Assembly: GCF_900250115.1 (NCBI RefSeq)
Contig: NZ_LT984803.1
Coordinates: forward strand, 1,178,001 to 1,242,000
Source of the DNA: Cupriavidus taiwanensis
GTDB taxonomy: Bacteria > Pseudomonadota > Gammaproteobacteria > Burkholderiales > Burkholderiaceae
Direction of reading: 5' to 3'
DNA: 64,000 nucleotides
Shown here one piece after another: positions 44,612 to 54,460 of the stretch. The translations under genes were made by a program, and so were the position numbers. The notes under the pieces are model-generated. The model made no database searches and had not been told where the DNA came from. It saw only the letters and a program-made list of their open reading frames with translations. How positions within the stretch are numbered: the stretch's first letter is position 1; each line of letters starts with the position of its first letter.

Positions 44612-45790
44612 ATGGACGCGCTGCTGCTTGGTATCTATGCGTTGATCGTCTGGCTGATCTTCTTCAAGTTCAAATGGCTGCCGTGGAACACCGCTTCGAT
44701 GATCGTTGTGTTCACGATTCCGGTGGTCGCCTTGACGCTGCTGGTGCTCACGCTCAACGTGGTGGCCCCTTCCTCGCACGAGGTCAGGGTCGTCGGCAAG
44801 GTCCTTCAGGTGGTGCCGCAGGTGCGCGGACGCATTGTCGAGCTTCCCGCCGAGGGCAACCGCAGCTACAAGAAAGGGGATGTGCTGTTGCGCATCGATC
44901 CGACCCCCTACCAGGCTTCGGTCAGGCAGCTCGAAGGCCGGCTGATGGCTGACGACGCCGCGCTGGCCGAGGCGCAGGCAAAGGCCCGGCAACTCAGCGA
45001 ATCCGTGCGCGGCGCGGCCGGCAGGGTCGGCGCCGTGCAGGCCAGGCTGTCGCTGGCGCGGCAGCGGCTCAAGGAACATGAGGCGCTGCTGGCGGCCGGG
45101 GCCGGCTCGAAGTTCGACCGCGAAGACGCGCTGGCCCGGCAGCGCGAGCTGGAAGGCGAACTGACCAGCGCGCAAGCCGTCGAGGACGAGGCCAGGCAGA
45201 AGCTGTCGGCCACGAGCCAGGGCGAGTTTGCCGCCATTGCCACCGCCCGCGCCAAGCGTGCGGAAACCGAGGTCTTGCTTGAGAACGCCAGATGGGAGCT
45301 GGACCAGACCGTGTACCGCGCGCCCGCCGACGGCAAGGTCGTGAACCTGCAGGTGCGCGTCGGCACCATGCTGGTTCCGTTTCCCTTCTCGCCGGCATTC
45401 AGCTTCGTCGAGGATGAACAGGAGGTGATCGCGCTCTACAAGCAGAACGAACTTTATAACGTCAAGGCCGGCGATCTCGCCGAGATCTATCTGCCGACCC
45501 ATCCGGGCGACATCATCAAGGCCAGGGTGGATTCGATCGTCTGGGCGCAGTCACAAGGCCAGTTTGCGCAGGGCGGAATGATCCCGAACACTGGGGCGAC
45601 GGAAGTCGTGCCGAACCGGTTTGCGGTCAAGCTGGCGCTGCGGGATGAATCGAAGGGCCTGAGCTTGCCGGTCGGCGCGGTCGGCGCGGGGGCCATCTAC
45701 ACCACGCATATGAAGATGTTCCACATCATTCGCATGGTCTTCCTGAGGGTCAGCTCCAAGCTGAACTATCTCGTGTTCAAGCTTCATTAA
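44612..45790 (+). CDS. HlyD-family membrane fusion protein (YiaV-like)
   Basis: 392 residues. Two N-terminal membrane helices (LLLGIYALIVWLIFFKF and MIVVFTIPVVALTLLVLTLNVVA) anchor it, then a biotinyl-lipoyl half VVPQVRGRIVELPAEGN and KKGDVLLRIDPTPYQ, a long coiled coil at about 100-230, and the closing lipoyl half YRAPADGKVVNLQVRVG. It bridges inner and outer membranes of an efflux path. Start codon follows the DUF3302 stop with no gap, and the OMF gene follows after 10 nt, so the three are one operon. No ATPase, RND or MFS pump is encoded beside it. Confidence 0.92.
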   Translation: MDALLLGIYALIVWLIFFKFKWLPWNTASMIVVFTIPVVALTLLVLTLNVVAPSSHEVRVVGKVLQVVPQVRGRIVELPAEGNRSYKKGDVLLRIDPTPYQASVRQLEGRLMADDAALAEAQAKARQLSESVRGAAGRVGAVQARLSLARQRLKEHEALLAAGAGSKFDREDALARQRELEGELTSAQAVEDEARQKLSATSQGEFAAIATARAKRAETEVLLENARWELDQTVYRAPADGKVVNLQVRVGTMLVPFPFSPAFSFVEDEQEVIALYKQNELYNVKAGDLAEIYLPTHPGDIIKARVDSIVWAQSQGQFAQGGMIPNTGATEVVPNRFAVKLALRDESKGLSLPVGAVGAGAIYTTHMKMFHIIRMVFLRVSSKLNYLVFKLH

Positions 45791-45800
45791 AGGGAAGTCC

Positions 45801-47198
45801 GTGTCGTCTCACCTCAAAAAGACTTTGCCGTTATGGCCGGCGCTTGCGCTCGCCATGCTTTCCGGCTGCGCCCTGCAGGCGCCGCCAGCCGGCGTCGAGC
45901 TCCAGCGCCAGGCGGTGCCGGCGCTGGAAGGCCAGCGCACGTGGGCGCACACCGCGGTCGCGGGCGATCCCGCGGACGGCTGGCTGGCAACCTTCGACGA
46001 CGCCGAACTGCAGCGGCTGGTGCAGGAAGCGGTTGCGCACAACAGCGATCTGAGGCTCGCCGCGGTTCGCGTCCAGCAGGCGCAGGCGCTGGTCGCCATC
46101 GAAAGCAGCGGCCTGCTGCCGAGCGCGGGGGCGAAGGGCCGGGCCGGCAATTCGGAAACGCAGATCCTCTCCATCGGCGCGAGCTGGGAGATCGATCTGT
46201 GGGGGCGCATCCGCGCGCAGTCGCGGGCGGCGCAATCCCAACATGCCGCCACCCTGGCGGACCATGCCTGGGCCCGGCGCGTGGTCGCCGCGGCCACGGC
46301 GCGGGCATGGTTCACGCTGATCCGCAACGCCATGCTGGAAGAACGGCAGCGGCAGGCCGCCGCCATCGCCGAGCAGATGGTGCAGGTCACCCGCCAGCGC
46401 GTTGCGATCGGCGCGGCGCCCGACACCGAGCTGGTGGAAACGCAAAATTCGCTCCGCACGCGGCTCGATGCGCTCAGCCGGTCGGAGCTGGCCCGCAGCC
46501 AGGCTGCGCAAGCCCTGGAACTGCTGCTGGGCCGCTATCCTGCGGGAGCGATCGGCGCGCACGCGACCACGCTGGAACTGCCGGCCGTGCCTGCCGCCGC
46601 GCCGGCCGGCCTGCCGGCGGACCTGGTGGATCGCCGCCCGGATCTCACCGCCGCGGCGCAGCGCGTTGCTGCGGCGTTCGACCTGAAGCAGTCGGCCGAG
46701 GCCGCGCGCCTGCCGCGCATTTCGATCAGCGCGGCCATTACCGGCATCCGCAGCGATGTCTTCCTGCTCAACGAGACCAGCAGCCCGGTCAAAGGACTGA
46801 ATGCCTCGTTCTTCGCGCCGATTTTCACCGGCGGAGCACTCAAGGCCAGGGCGGACTACTACAGCGCCGAGCAGAAGGCCGCGCTGATTGCCTATGGCAA
46901 CAGCGCCCTGCAGGCCCTGGGCGAGGTCGAGGCGGGGTTGCGCGCCGAAGCCAGCCTTGCACAGCGCAGGGAACAACTGCAGGACCGGGTCGAGGCAAGC
47001 CAGGACCTGGTGCGGCGGGAACAGGCACGGGTCCGGATCGGCGCCTCGGACCCGCGCCGCCTGCTGGCGGAGCGGCAGGCGCTGCTCACTGCCGAGATGG
47101 ATCTCATCGGCGCCCATGGCGACCATCTCAACCGGCGTATCGCGCTCTTGCTGGCGTTGGGCGGGGACTGGAGCCAACCGGACCCTGCCAGGGCGTGA
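45801..47198 (+). CDS. Outer-membrane efflux lipoprotein, NodT/TolC family
   Basis: 465 residues from a GTG start with AAGGGAAG upstream. Lipoprotein signal ALALAMLSGC puts the lipidated Cys at 23. The mature part follows the OMF plan: DGWLATFDDAELQRLVQEA, NSDLRLAAVRVQQAQALV, GASWEIDLWGRIRAQ, then the second repeat with PADLVDRRPDLTAAAQRV and RISISAAITGI, and NASFFAPIFTGGALKARADYYSAEQ. Forms the trimeric channel for the HlyD-type adaptor encoded just upstream. Convergent with the Mpo1-like gene, 12 nt apart. Confidence 0.93.
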   Translation: MSSHLKKTLPLWPALALAMLSGCALQAPPAGVELQRQAVPALEGQRTWAHTAVAGDPADGWLATFDDAELQRLVQEAVAHNSDLRLAAVRVQQAQALVAIESSGLLPSAGAKGRAGNSETQILSIGASWEIDLWGRIRAQSRAAQSQHAATLADHAWARRVVAAATARAWFTLIRNAMLEERQRQAAAIAEQMVQVTRQRVAIGAAPDTELVETQNSLRTRLDALSRSELARSQAAQALELLLGRYPAGAIGAHATTLELPAVPAAAPAGLPADLVDRRPDLTAAAQRVAAAFDLKQSAEAARLPRISISAAITGIRSDVFLLNETSSPVKGLNASFFAPIFTGGALKARADYYSAEQKAALIAYGNSALQALGEVEAGLRAEASLAQRREQLQDRVEASQDLVRREQARVRIGASDPRRLLAERQALLTAEMDLIGAHGDHLNRRIALLLALGGDWSQPDPARA

Positions 47199-47210
47199 CG
47201 CCACTATCCC

Positions 47211-47528
47211 TCAGAACGGAATCCGGCCCCGCCAGATATCGGCATACATCACCCAGTCGCCCATCAGGCTGTAGAGCGGATGCCGGAACGTGGCCGGCCG
47301 GTTCTTCTCGAAGCCGAAGTGCCCGACCCAGGCGAAGCCATAGCCGGCCACCACCGCGGCGAGCAGCCACCAGGCATTGCCGGTGGCGGCCAGCGCCGCC
47401 AGGCACAGCAGCGCCACCGTCGACCCGGCAAAATGCAGGCGCCGGCAGGTGCGGTTCTGGTGCTCGCCGAGGTAGTAGGGGTAGAAGGCCGCGAAATTCT
47501 CGAACTCGCGCGCGCGCGCATGGGCCAT
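47211..47528 (-). CDS. Mpo1-like/DUF962 membrane protein
   Basis: 105 residues. EFENFAAFYPYYLGEHQNRTCRRLH then two hydrophobic helices (GSTVALLCLAALAATG and WWLLAAVVAGYGFAWVGHFGFEKN) and RHPLYSLMGDWVMYADIW make a clear DUF962 protein. The yeast member Mpo1 is an Fe(II) dioxygenase for 2-hydroxy fatty acids; the His residues (EHQN, RLH, GHFGF, RHP) that could bind iron are all here. Bacterial role unproven. GGAGAC precedes the start. Confidence 0.9.
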   Translation of the reverse strand: MAHARAREFENFAAFYPYYLGEHQNRTCRRLHFAGSTVALLCLAALAATGNAWWLLAAVVAGYGFAWVGHFGFEKNRPATFRHPLYSLMGDWVMYADIWRGRIPF

Positions 47529-47627
47529 GGCTGTCTCCGGCAGGTCTGGTCTGCTGCAGTGTAGACCTTCAGCGCCGGGATGTAGCGGCGACGGCCGCCG
47601 GCGTGGCCGGCCGTCCGGGGCGCAGCA

Positions 47628-48452
47628 TCAGCCCGCTGCCACCACCTTGCGCGCGAACGCCGCCAGCGCATCGAGCACTTCGTCCGGGCGCTCGCCCATC
47701 AGCGCATGGCCGCACGGCACCGTCACCACGCTGGCGCTGCGCATCTTGCCGGCCAGTGCCTGGGCTGCTTTGGGCGAAGTCATCATGTCCTTGCTGCCGG
47801 TGACGAACAGCGCCGGACAGGCCGCCGCCGCGGCGGCTTCCTCGCCATGGGCATAGGCGTTGCAGGCCGAGAAGTCATTGTGGAACACATGCGCCTGCGG
47901 ATTGTTGCGCGACACGCGCTCCATCAGCCGCTGGCTGCCACCGTGCATCCACGCGCCCGGTCCCGGCGACGAGGGCTTGTTGGCGAGGCTGGAGTGCGAC
48001 CAGGCGTTGACCATGGCGATGGCGTCGCCCTCGCGATTGAGCGAGGCGTCCAGCAGCGCGTCCGACACCTTCATCGGATAAGCCGTGGCCAGCAGGCCGA
48101 TGCCGCGCACCGCCTGCGGATGCCGCGCCGCGCATTCCAGCGCGATCAGCGAGCCCATGCTGTGGCCGAACACGAAGGCCGGCGCGGTGACGCCGGCGGC
48201 CGACACCAGCGCCATGACCCAGTCCGCCATGGCCTCGACCGTGGCCAGCGGCGCGCCCTTGCTGCGGTTGTGGCCGGGCAGGTCCACCGCCAGCACCGAG
48301 AAGCCATGGTTGGCGAACCAGCGGGTCTGCAGCGCCCACACGCTGTGGTCGTTCTGCGCGCCATGGACAAAGACCGCGCAGGGCAGGGCCGGATCGAAGG
48401 GTTTGCCGCCGGTATAGGCGTAGGCCGGCTGGCCGGCAAGGTTCAGTTCCAT
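47628..48452 (-). CDS. Alpha/beta-hydrolase
   Basis: 274 residues. Oxyanion-hole HGAQNDHSVW, nucleophile S98 in FGHSMGSLIAL, acid Asp in FVTGSKDMMT and His in VPCGHALMGERP complete the triad. Substrate unknown. Its ATG overlaps the stop of the sulfhydrylase gene (TGATG), so the two are translationally coupled; a link to homoserine esters is possible but not shown. Confidence 0.9.
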   Translation of the reverse strand: MELNLAGQPAYAYTGGKPFDPALPCAVFVHGAQNDHSVWALQTRWFANHGFSVLAVDLPGHNRSKGAPLATVEAMADWVMALVSAAGVTAPAFVFGHSMGSLIALECAARHPQAVRGIGLLATAYPMKVSDALLDASLNREGDAIAMVNAWSHSSLANKPSSPGPGAWMHGGSQRLMERVSRNNPQAHVFHNDFSACNAYAHGEEAAAAAACPALFVTGSKDMMTSPKAAQALAGKMRSASVVTVPCGHALMGERPDEVLDALAAFARKVVAAG

Positions 48453-49768
48453 CAGGCTTGCCCTCCCTGCTTGCCCGCGCCCATGGCCTTCTCGGCCGCC
48501 TTCAGGCCGCGCTTGAGATCGTCGATCAGGTCATCGGCATCCTCCAGGCCGACCGACAGCCGGATCGTGCCTTCGGTGATCCCGGCCGACTGCAACGCGG
48601 CCGCGTCCATGCGGAAGTGCGTGGTCGACGCCGGGTGGATCACCAGCGAGCGCGCGTCGCCGACATTGGCCAGGTGCGAGAACAACGCCAGGTTTTCGAT
48701 AAAGCGCTGGCCGGCGACGCGGTTGCCCTTCAGGTTGAAGCTGAACACCGCGCCGCAGCCGCGCGGCAGCAGGCGCTTGGCCAGTTCGTAGTCGGGGTGG
48801 GATTCCAGTTCCGGGTACGACACCGACTCCACCATCGGGTGCGAGACCAGGAACTGCACCACCTTGCGGGTATTGTCGACATGGCGGCTCATGCGCAGCG
48901 GCAGGGTCTCCACGCCCTGCAGCAGCTGCCACGCCGCCATCGGGTTCATGCAGGCGCCGAAATCGCGCAGGCCCTCGCGGCGCGCGCGCAGCAGGAACGG
49001 CGCCACCGTGCTTTCCTCGGTGAACACCATGTTATGGAAGCCCTGGTACGGCTCGGACAGCTCCGGGAAGCGCCCCGAGGCTTCGAAATCGAAGGTGCCG
49101 CCCTCGACCAGCACGCCGCCGATGGTGGTGCCGTGCCCGCCCAGGAACTTGGTGGCCGAGTGGTAGAGCAGGCCGGCGCCATGGTCGAACGGCCGCAGCA
49201 GGTAGGGTGTGGTGAAGGTGGAGTCCACCAGCAGCGGGATGCCGTGGTCCTGACCCAGTTGCGCCAGGGTCGGAATGTCGAGCACGTCCAGCCCGGGGTT
49301 GCCCAGGGTCTCGCCGAACAGCAGCCGGGTCTCGGGGCGGATGGCGGCGCGCCAGGCGTCTATGTCGCGCGCCTTGACGAAGGTGGTCTCGATGCCGAAG
49401 CGGCGCAGCGTGTAGTGCAGCAGGTTGTGCGAGCCGCCGTACAGCGCCGACGACGCCACGATATGCGCGCCCGCGCCCATCAGCGTGGCCACCGCCAGGT
49501 GCAGCGCGGCCTGGCCCGAGGCCGTGGCAATGGCGCCGGCGCCGTTCTCGAGCGCGGCGATGCGCTCCTCGAGCACGGCCACGGTGGGATTGGAAATGCG
49601 GGAATAGACGTGCCCCGCGCGTTCCATGTTGAACAGCGACGCGGCATGCTCGCTGTCGCGGAACACGAAGGACGTGGTCAGGTGGATGGGGGTGGCGCGG
49701 GCCCCGGTGGCGGGGTCGGGCGCGGCGCCGGCGTGCAGCGCCAGCGTGTCGAAGCGGGTTCCGGACAT
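48452..49768 (-). CDS. O-acetyl/O-succinyl-homoserine sulfhydrylase (Cys/Met metabolism PLP enzyme)
   Basis: 438 residues. Fold-type I PLP enzyme: TLALHAGAAPDPATGARATPI, SFVFRDSEHAASLF, YSRISNPTVAVLEERIAALE, the cofactor-binding Tyr in SALYGGSHNLL, and PLP Lys207 in YHSATKFLGGHG. It makes homocysteine directly from the O-acyl homoserine and sulfide. The length and RFDTLALHAG start favour the O-acetylhomoserine (MetY) type, but MetZ cannot be excluded. The start at 49768 is family-like; 25 upstream codons are not. Coupled to the hydrolase gene behind it. Confidence 0.9.
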   Translation of the reverse strand: MSGTRFDTLALHAGAAPDPATGARATPIHLTTSFVFRDSEHAASLFNMERAGHVYSRISNPTVAVLEERIAALENGAGAIATASGQAALHLAVATLMGAGAHIVASSALYGGSHNLLHYTLRRFGIETTFVKARDIDAWRAAIRPETRLLFGETLGNPGLDVLDIPTLAQLGQDHGIPLLVDSTFTTPYLLRPFDHGAGLLYHSATKFLGGHGTTIGGVLVEGGTFDFEASGRFPELSEPYQGFHNMVFTEESTVAPFLLRARREGLRDFGACMNPMAAWQLLQGVETLPLRMSRHVDNTRKVVQFLVSHPMVESVSYPELESHPDYELAKRLLPRGCGAVFSFNLKGNRVAGQRFIENLALFSHLANVGDARSLVIHPASTTHFRMDAAALQSAGITEGTIRLSVGLEDADDLIDDLKRGLKAAEKAMGAGKQGGQA

Positions 49769-50011
49769 GGTCGGTCGGCCTTGAGTTGTCTCCGGCCAGC
49801 ATCGTAGCATCGTGCGCCTGCCCACGCGCGCCGCGGCCCGCAAACCGGCCTCCCGCTTTACTTTGGCGACGGGTTTGGGCTAGCATCGGCCAACGGGCAA
49901 GGCGCCCGCACACCCTTGGACAGACAACAAAGTGACCGGCATCGTCGCGCCAGCGGCGACGGCGATGCCTTCAGTTCCAGCTCGGACAGAGCGCAGGCAG
50001 CGGAGACCATC

Positions 50012-50458
50012 ATGAAAGTCAGCGACATCCTCCAGATCAAGGGCAATACGCTCTATACCGTGACGCCTGACACCTCCTTGCTGGTAGCCGTCCACACCAT
50101 GGCCGAGCACGATATCGGCTCGCTGGTGGTGATGGAGTACGGCGACCTGGTCGGCATGCTGACCTTCCGCGAGATCATCGAGACCCTGGCCCGCAACCAC
50201 GGCAACGTCGGCACCACCAGCATCCGCAAGGTGATGGACGATGCGCCGCTGACCTGCACCATGGAAACCGACGTCAACGAGGTCCGCCGGATGATGCTGG
50301 AGCGTCACACCCGCTACCTGCCGGTGCTCGACAACCGCACGCTGATGGGCGTGATCTCCTTCTACGACGTCGCCAAGGCCGTGGTCGAGGACCAGAGCTT
50401 CGAGAACAAGATGCTCAAGGCCTATATCCGCGACTGGCCGGAAGAGCGCGCCGAGTGA
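50012..50458 (+). CDS. CBS-domain pair protein
   Basis: 148 residues, two CBS motifs and nothing else: VSDILQIKGNTLYTVTPDTSLLVAV with IGSLVVMEYGDLVGMLTFREI, then VMDDAPLTCTMETDVNEV with TRYLPVLDNRTLMGVISFYDV. Usually binds adenine nucleotides and signals energy state. GGAG lies before ATG 50012; an in-frame upstream frame is unconserved. Alone between divergent and downstream genes. Confidence 0.92.
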   Translation: MKVSDILQIKGNTLYTVTPDTSLLVAVHTMAEHDIGSLVVMEYGDLVGMLTFREIIETLARNHGNVGTTSIRKVMDDAPLTCTMETDVNEVRRMMLERHTRYLPVLDNRTLMGVISFYDVAKAVVEDQSFENKMLKAYIRDWPEERAE

Positions 50459-50609
50459 TGGCGCCGGGCCGCGCCGGCTGACGCCGCCTGCGGAAATACC
50501 CTCGGCTGGCGCCACCCGGCCGCGGCAAGGTGGCGGCAAGGCCGCGGCTGCGGCACACTAGCCGGCGTTCCCATTCCCGTTGGCGGTCGCCCGACCGACC
50601 GGCCCATCC

Positions 50610-52508
50610 ATGAGCCAACACAGCCAGTTCCGACTGCTCGGCCTGCGCCGCTTCGCGCCGTTCTTCTGGACCCAGTTCCTGGGGGCGATGAACGACAACG
50701 TGTTCAAGGTCGCCTTCACCTCGCTGGTGACCTACCACACGGCGCTGTTCGAGGGCGTCGACGCGCGCAGCGCGGCGTTCCTGATCTCGGCCATCTTTAT
50801 CGCGCCGTTCGTGCTGTTCTCGGCCACCAGCGGGCAGATCGCCGACAAGCTGGAGAAGTCGCGGCTGATCCGGCTGGTCAAGTCGCTGGAGATCGCCATC
50901 ATGATGCTGGGCCTGGCCGGCTTTGCCTGGCACAGCGCGCCGCTGCTGTACGCCGGCACCTTCCTGATGGGGCTGCATTCCACGCTGTTCGGGCCGGTCA
51001 AGTTTGCCTACCTGCCGCAGCACCTGGACGAGAGCGAGCTGGTCGGCGGCAACGGGCTGGTCGAGATGGGCACCTTCGTCGCGATCCTGATCGGCACGCT
51101 GATCGGCGGCGAACTGGCGGGGCTGCAGCAGGGCGGCGCCATGGTCGGGCCGATGTACGTGGGCGCGACCTGCGTGGCCATTGCCGTGGCGGGGCGGCTG
51201 GTGTCGGGGCGGATCCCGGCCTCGCCGGCGCCGCAGCCGAACCTGCGCATCAACTGGAACCCGATTTCCGAGACCTGGCGCAACCTGGTGCTGGCGCGCG
51301 GCAACCGCACCGTGTTCCTGAGCCTGCTCGGCATCTCGTGGCTGTGGTTCCTCGGCGCCACCTTCCTCACCTCGTTCTTCAGCTATGCCAAGGACGTGCT
51401 GGGCGGCGACCAGAACGTGGTGACGCTGCTGCTGGCGGTGTTCTCGCTGGGCATCGGCACCGGATCGCTGCTGTGCGAGCGCCTGTCCGGGCGCCATGTC
51501 GAGATCGGCCTGGTGCCGTTCGGCTCGATCGGCATGACCGTGTTCGCGGTCGACCTGTACTTTGCCAGCCAGGGCCAGGCGCCGGCCGCGCTCAGCGGCA
51601 TCGGCGGCTTCCTGGCGCAGCCGCGGCACTGGCGCGTGCTGGCCGACCTGTTCCTGCTGGCGATGTTCGGCGGCTTCTACAGCGTGCCGCTGTACGCGCT
51701 GATCCAGAGCCGCAGCGCGCCCACGCACCGCGCCCGCATCATCGCCGCCAACAACATCCTGAACAGCTTCTTCATGATCGCGGCGTCGCTGCTGGGCGTG
51801 GCAATGACGCAGGCGGGCTACAGCATCCCGCAGCTGTTCCTGGTGGTGGGGCTGCTCAATGCGGTGGTGGCGGCCTATATCTACTCGCTGGTGCCGGAAT
51901 TCCTGCTGCGCTTTATCGCGTGGATCCTGGTCCATACCCTTTATCGCCTGCGCCGCATCAACGCCGAGCGGATCCCCGCCGAAGGTCCGGCGGTGCTGGT
52001 GTGCAACCACGTCAGCTTCGCCGACGCGGTGGTGCTGATGGCGTGCAGCCCGCGCCCGGTGCGCTTTTTGATGGACCACAACATCTTCAGGGTGCCGCTG
52101 CTGTCGTGGTTCTTCCGCCAGGCGCGCGCGATCCCGATCGCGCCGGCGCACCAGGACCCCGAAATGCTCAGGCGCGCCTACGACACCGTGGCCCAGGCGC
52201 TGGACGAGGGCGACCTGGTCTGCATCTTCCCCGAAGGCAAGATCACCGCCACCGGCGACATCAATCCGTTCAGGCAGGGCGTGCAGCAGATCATCCGGCG
52301 CACCCCGGTGCCGGTGGTGCCGATGGCGCTGCGCGGGCTGTGGGGCAGCTTCTTCTCGCGCAAGGACGCGCCGGCGATGTCGCGGCCGTTCCGGCGCGGC
52401 ATCCTGAACCGGCTGGAACTGGTGGTGGGAGAGCCGGTGCCGCCCGAGTCGGCCACGCCGGAAGGCCTGCAGAAGATGGTGCAGGCCCTGCGCGGCGACT
52501 GGCGCTAG
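50610..52508 (+). CDS. MFS transporter fused to PlsC-type acyltransferase
   Basis: 632 residues. Residues 1-410 are a 12-helix MFS unit (LplT-like: FWTQFLGAMNDNVFKVAF, GSLLCERLSGRH). Residues 430-632 are a phospholipid acyltransferase with NHVSFADAVVL (NHx4D, about 465), FPEGKIT (about 540) and VVPMALRGLWGSFF. The pair suggests import or flipping of lysophospholipids followed by re-acylation at the inner membrane. E. coli splits this into LplT and Aas; Aas also has an acyl-ACP synthetase domain, which is missing here. Start at 50610 (MSQHSQFRLLGLRR); an earlier ATG at 50580 is in frame. Confidence 0.92.
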   Translation: MSQHSQFRLLGLRRFAPFFWTQFLGAMNDNVFKVAFTSLVTYHTALFEGVDARSAAFLISAIFIAPFVLFSATSGQIADKLEKSRLIRLVKSLEIAIMMLGLAGFAWHSAPLLYAGTFLMGLHSTLFGPVKFAYLPQHLDESELVGGNGLVEMGTFVAILIGTLIGGELAGLQQGGAMVGPMYVGATCVAIAVAGRLVSGRIPASPAPQPNLRINWNPISETWRNLVLARGNRTVFLSLLGISWLWFLGATFLTSFFSYAKDVLGGDQNVVTLLLAVFSLGIGTGSLLCERLSGRHVEIGLVPFGSIGMTVFAVDLYFASQGQAPAALSGIGGFLAQPRHWRVLADLFLLAMFGGFYSVPLYALIQSRSAPTHRARIIAANNILNSFFMIAASLLGVAMTQAGYSIPQLFLVVGLLNAVVAAYIYSLVPEFLLRFIAWILVHTLYRLRRINAERIPAEGPAVLVCNHVSFADAVVLMACSPRPVRFLMDHNIFRVPLLSWFFRQARAIPIAPAHQDPEMLRRAYDTVAQALDEGDLVCIFPEGKITATGDINPFRQGVQQIIRRTPVPVVPMALRGLWGSFFSRKDAPAMSRPFRRGILNRLELVVGEPVPPESATPEGLQKMVQALRGDWR

Positions 52509-52529
52509 CCGACGCAAAGGCGATCCGCG

Positions 52530-53264
52530 ATGATTACCCTCTACACCTTCGGTCCCGCCTTCGGGCTGCCCGATGCCAGCCCCTTCGTCACCAAGGCCGA
52601 GATGCTGCTCAAGCTGGCCGGCCTGCCGTACACGGCGCGCCCCGGCAGCCTGCGGCGCGCGCCCAAGGGCAAGCTGCCTTACCTGGACGACATGGGCCGG
52701 ATCGTGGCCGATTCCACCATGATCCGCTGGCATATCGAGAAGACCTACCACATTGATTTCGACGCGGGCCTGGACGCGGCCGGGCGCGGCATCGCCTGGG
52801 CCGCCGAGAAGCTGATGGAGGACCATCTCTACTGGGCGGTGGCGCGCGTGCGCTGGCTCGACCAGGCCAATTTCGACAAGGGCCCGGCCCAGTTCTTCCG
52901 CGGCGTGCCGGCGCCGGTGCGGGGTCTGGCCGAGCGGCTGGTGCGCTACAAGGTGCGCAAGACGCTGTGGGGGCAGGGCCTGGGCCGGCACAGCGAGGAA
53001 GAGCTGGTGGCGCTGGCCAGCAAGGGCGTGACCTCGATCGCCGACATCCTGGGCGACAAGCCCTACCTGATGGGCGAGCGGCCATGCGGGGCCGATGCCA
53101 CGCTGTTCGCCTTTGCCGGCAGCCTGCTGTGCCCCGTATTCGACACCCCGATCCGCACCGCGGCCGAGGGGCATGCCAACCTGGTGGCCTATATGGAGCG
53201 GATGCGCGCCGAGTTCTACCCGGAGCTGGCCGCCGCGCCGGCCGCGCAGGGCGTCGCCGCCTGA
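52530..53264 (+). CDS. Glutathione S-transferase-like protein (Fax/metaxin branch)
   Basis: 244 residues. Thioredoxin-like N-domain [19 protein letters not shown] with [18 protein letters not shown] holding the cis-Pro and the Glu/Asp-Ser pair, then an all-helical C-domain ([30 protein letters not shown]). The long C-domain with EDHLYW and the GGRSKEE-like [12 protein letters not shown] segment are typical of the bacterial Fax/Tom37 group; enzymatic activity is not established. 21 nt after the MFS-PlsC gene and 85 nt before aroC, same strand. Confidence 0.88.
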   Translation: MITLYTFGPAFGLPDASPFVTKAEMLLKLAGLPYTARPGSLRRAPKGKLPYLDDMGRIVADSTMIRWHIEKTYHIDFDAGLDAAGRGIAWAAEKLMEDHLYWAVARVRWLDQANFDKGPAQFFRGVPAPVRGLAERLVRYKVRKTLWGQGLGRHSEEELVALASKGVTSIADILGDKPYLMGERPCGADATLFAFAGSLLCPVFDTPIRTAAEGHANLVAYMERMRAEFYPELAAAPAAQGVAA

Positions 53265-53349
53265 GCTGCTGACCGCCGCCGAGGCCCGCCCGAGCCCGGC
53301 CATTGGCCTTACAATGGAGGCCGTCCCCAATTCCTGTGCGGTTTCCATC

Positions 53350-54459
53350 ATGTCCGGCAACACCCTTGGCCTGCTTTTCACTGTCACCACCTTCGGCGAA
53401 TCGCACGGGCCGGCCATCGGCGCGGTGGTGGACGGCTGCCCGCCGGGCCTGGCGCTGACCGAGGCCGATATCCAGGGCGACCTGGACCGCCGCAAGCCCG
53501 GCACTTCGCGCCACGTCACCCAGCGCAAGGAACCCGACCAGGTCGAGATCCTGTCGGGCGTGTTCGAGGGCAAGACCACCGGCACCCCGATCTGCCTGCT
53601 GATCCGCAACACCGACCAGCGCAGCAAGGACTACGGCAATATCGTCGAGACCTTCCGTCCCGGCCATGCCGACTACACCTACTGGCAGAAGTACGGCATC
53701 CGCGACCATCGCGGCGGCGGCCGCTCGTCGGCGCGCCTGACCGCGCCGGTGGTGGCGGCCGGCGCGGTGGCCAAGAAGTGGCTGCGCGAGCAGTACGGCA
53801 CCGAGATCCGGGGCTATATGTCGCAGCTGGGCGAGATCGCGGTGCCGTTCACCGACTGGTCGCATGTGCCGGAGAACCCGTTCTTCGCCGCCAATGCCGA
53901 CATCATCCCGGAGCTGGAAACCTATATGGACGCATTGCGCCGCGACGGCGATTCGGTCGGCGCGCGCATCGAGGTGGTGGCCAGCAACGTGCCGGTGGGC
54001 CTGGGCGAGCCGCTGTTCGACAAGCTCGACGCCGATATCGCGCACGCGATGATGGGCATCAACGCGGTCAAGGGCGTCGAGCTCGGCGCCGGCTTCGACA
54101 GCGTCGCGCAGCGCGGCAGCGTCCATGGCGACGAACTGACCGCCGCGGGCTTCCGCACCAACAACGCCGGCGGCGTGCTGGGCGGCATCTCCACCGGCCA
54201 GGACATCACCGTGTCGCTGGCGATCAAGCCGACGTCTTCGATCCGCACCCCGCGCGAATCGATCGACAAGGCCGGCAACGCCGCCACCGTCGAGACCTTC
54301 GGCCGCCACGATCCGTGCGTGGGCATCCGCGCCACGCCGATCGCCGAGGCCATGCTGGCGCTGGTGCTGATCGACCACGCGCTGCGCCACCGCGCGCAGT
54401 GTGGCGACGTCCGCGTCGAAACGCCGCGCATTCCCGCGCAGGCCGGCCAGACCCGCTGA
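53350..54459 (+). CDS. aroC: Chorismate synthase
   Basis: Last shikimate-pathway step, EPSP to chorismate, needing reduced FMN. 369 residues. Signatures: [21 protein letters not shown] at the start, [39 protein letters not shown], then VHGDE and [19 protein letters not shown]. Start at 53350 ([12 protein letters not shown]) matches orthologues; upstream ORF sequence is not part of it. Possibly co-transcribed with the GST gene. Confidence 0.97.
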   Translation: MSGNTLGLLFTVTTFGESHGPAIGAVVDGCPPGLALTEADIQGDLDRRKPGTSRHVTQRKEPDQVEILSGVFEGKTTGTPICLLIRNTDQRSKDYGNIVETFRPGHADYTYWQKYGIRDHRGGGRSSARLTAPVVAAGAVAKKWLREQYGTEIRGYMSQLGEIAVPFTDWSHVPENPFFAANADIIPELETYMDALRRDGDSVGARIEVVASNVPVGLGEPLFDKLDADIAHAMMGINAVKGVELGAGFDSVAQRGSVHGDELTAAGFRTNNAGGVLGGISTGQDITVSLAIKPTSSIRTPRESIDKAGNAATVETFGRHDPCVGIRATPIAEAMLALVLIDHALRHRAQCGDVRVETPRIPAQAGQTR

Positions 54460-54460
54460 C

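Noticed and set aside
50415..53627. 1070-residue open frame on the minus strand
   Set aside because: It lies wholly opposite the MFS-PlsC, GST and aroC genes, is His/Arg/Gln-rich with no domain, and is a by-product of GC-rich codon use.
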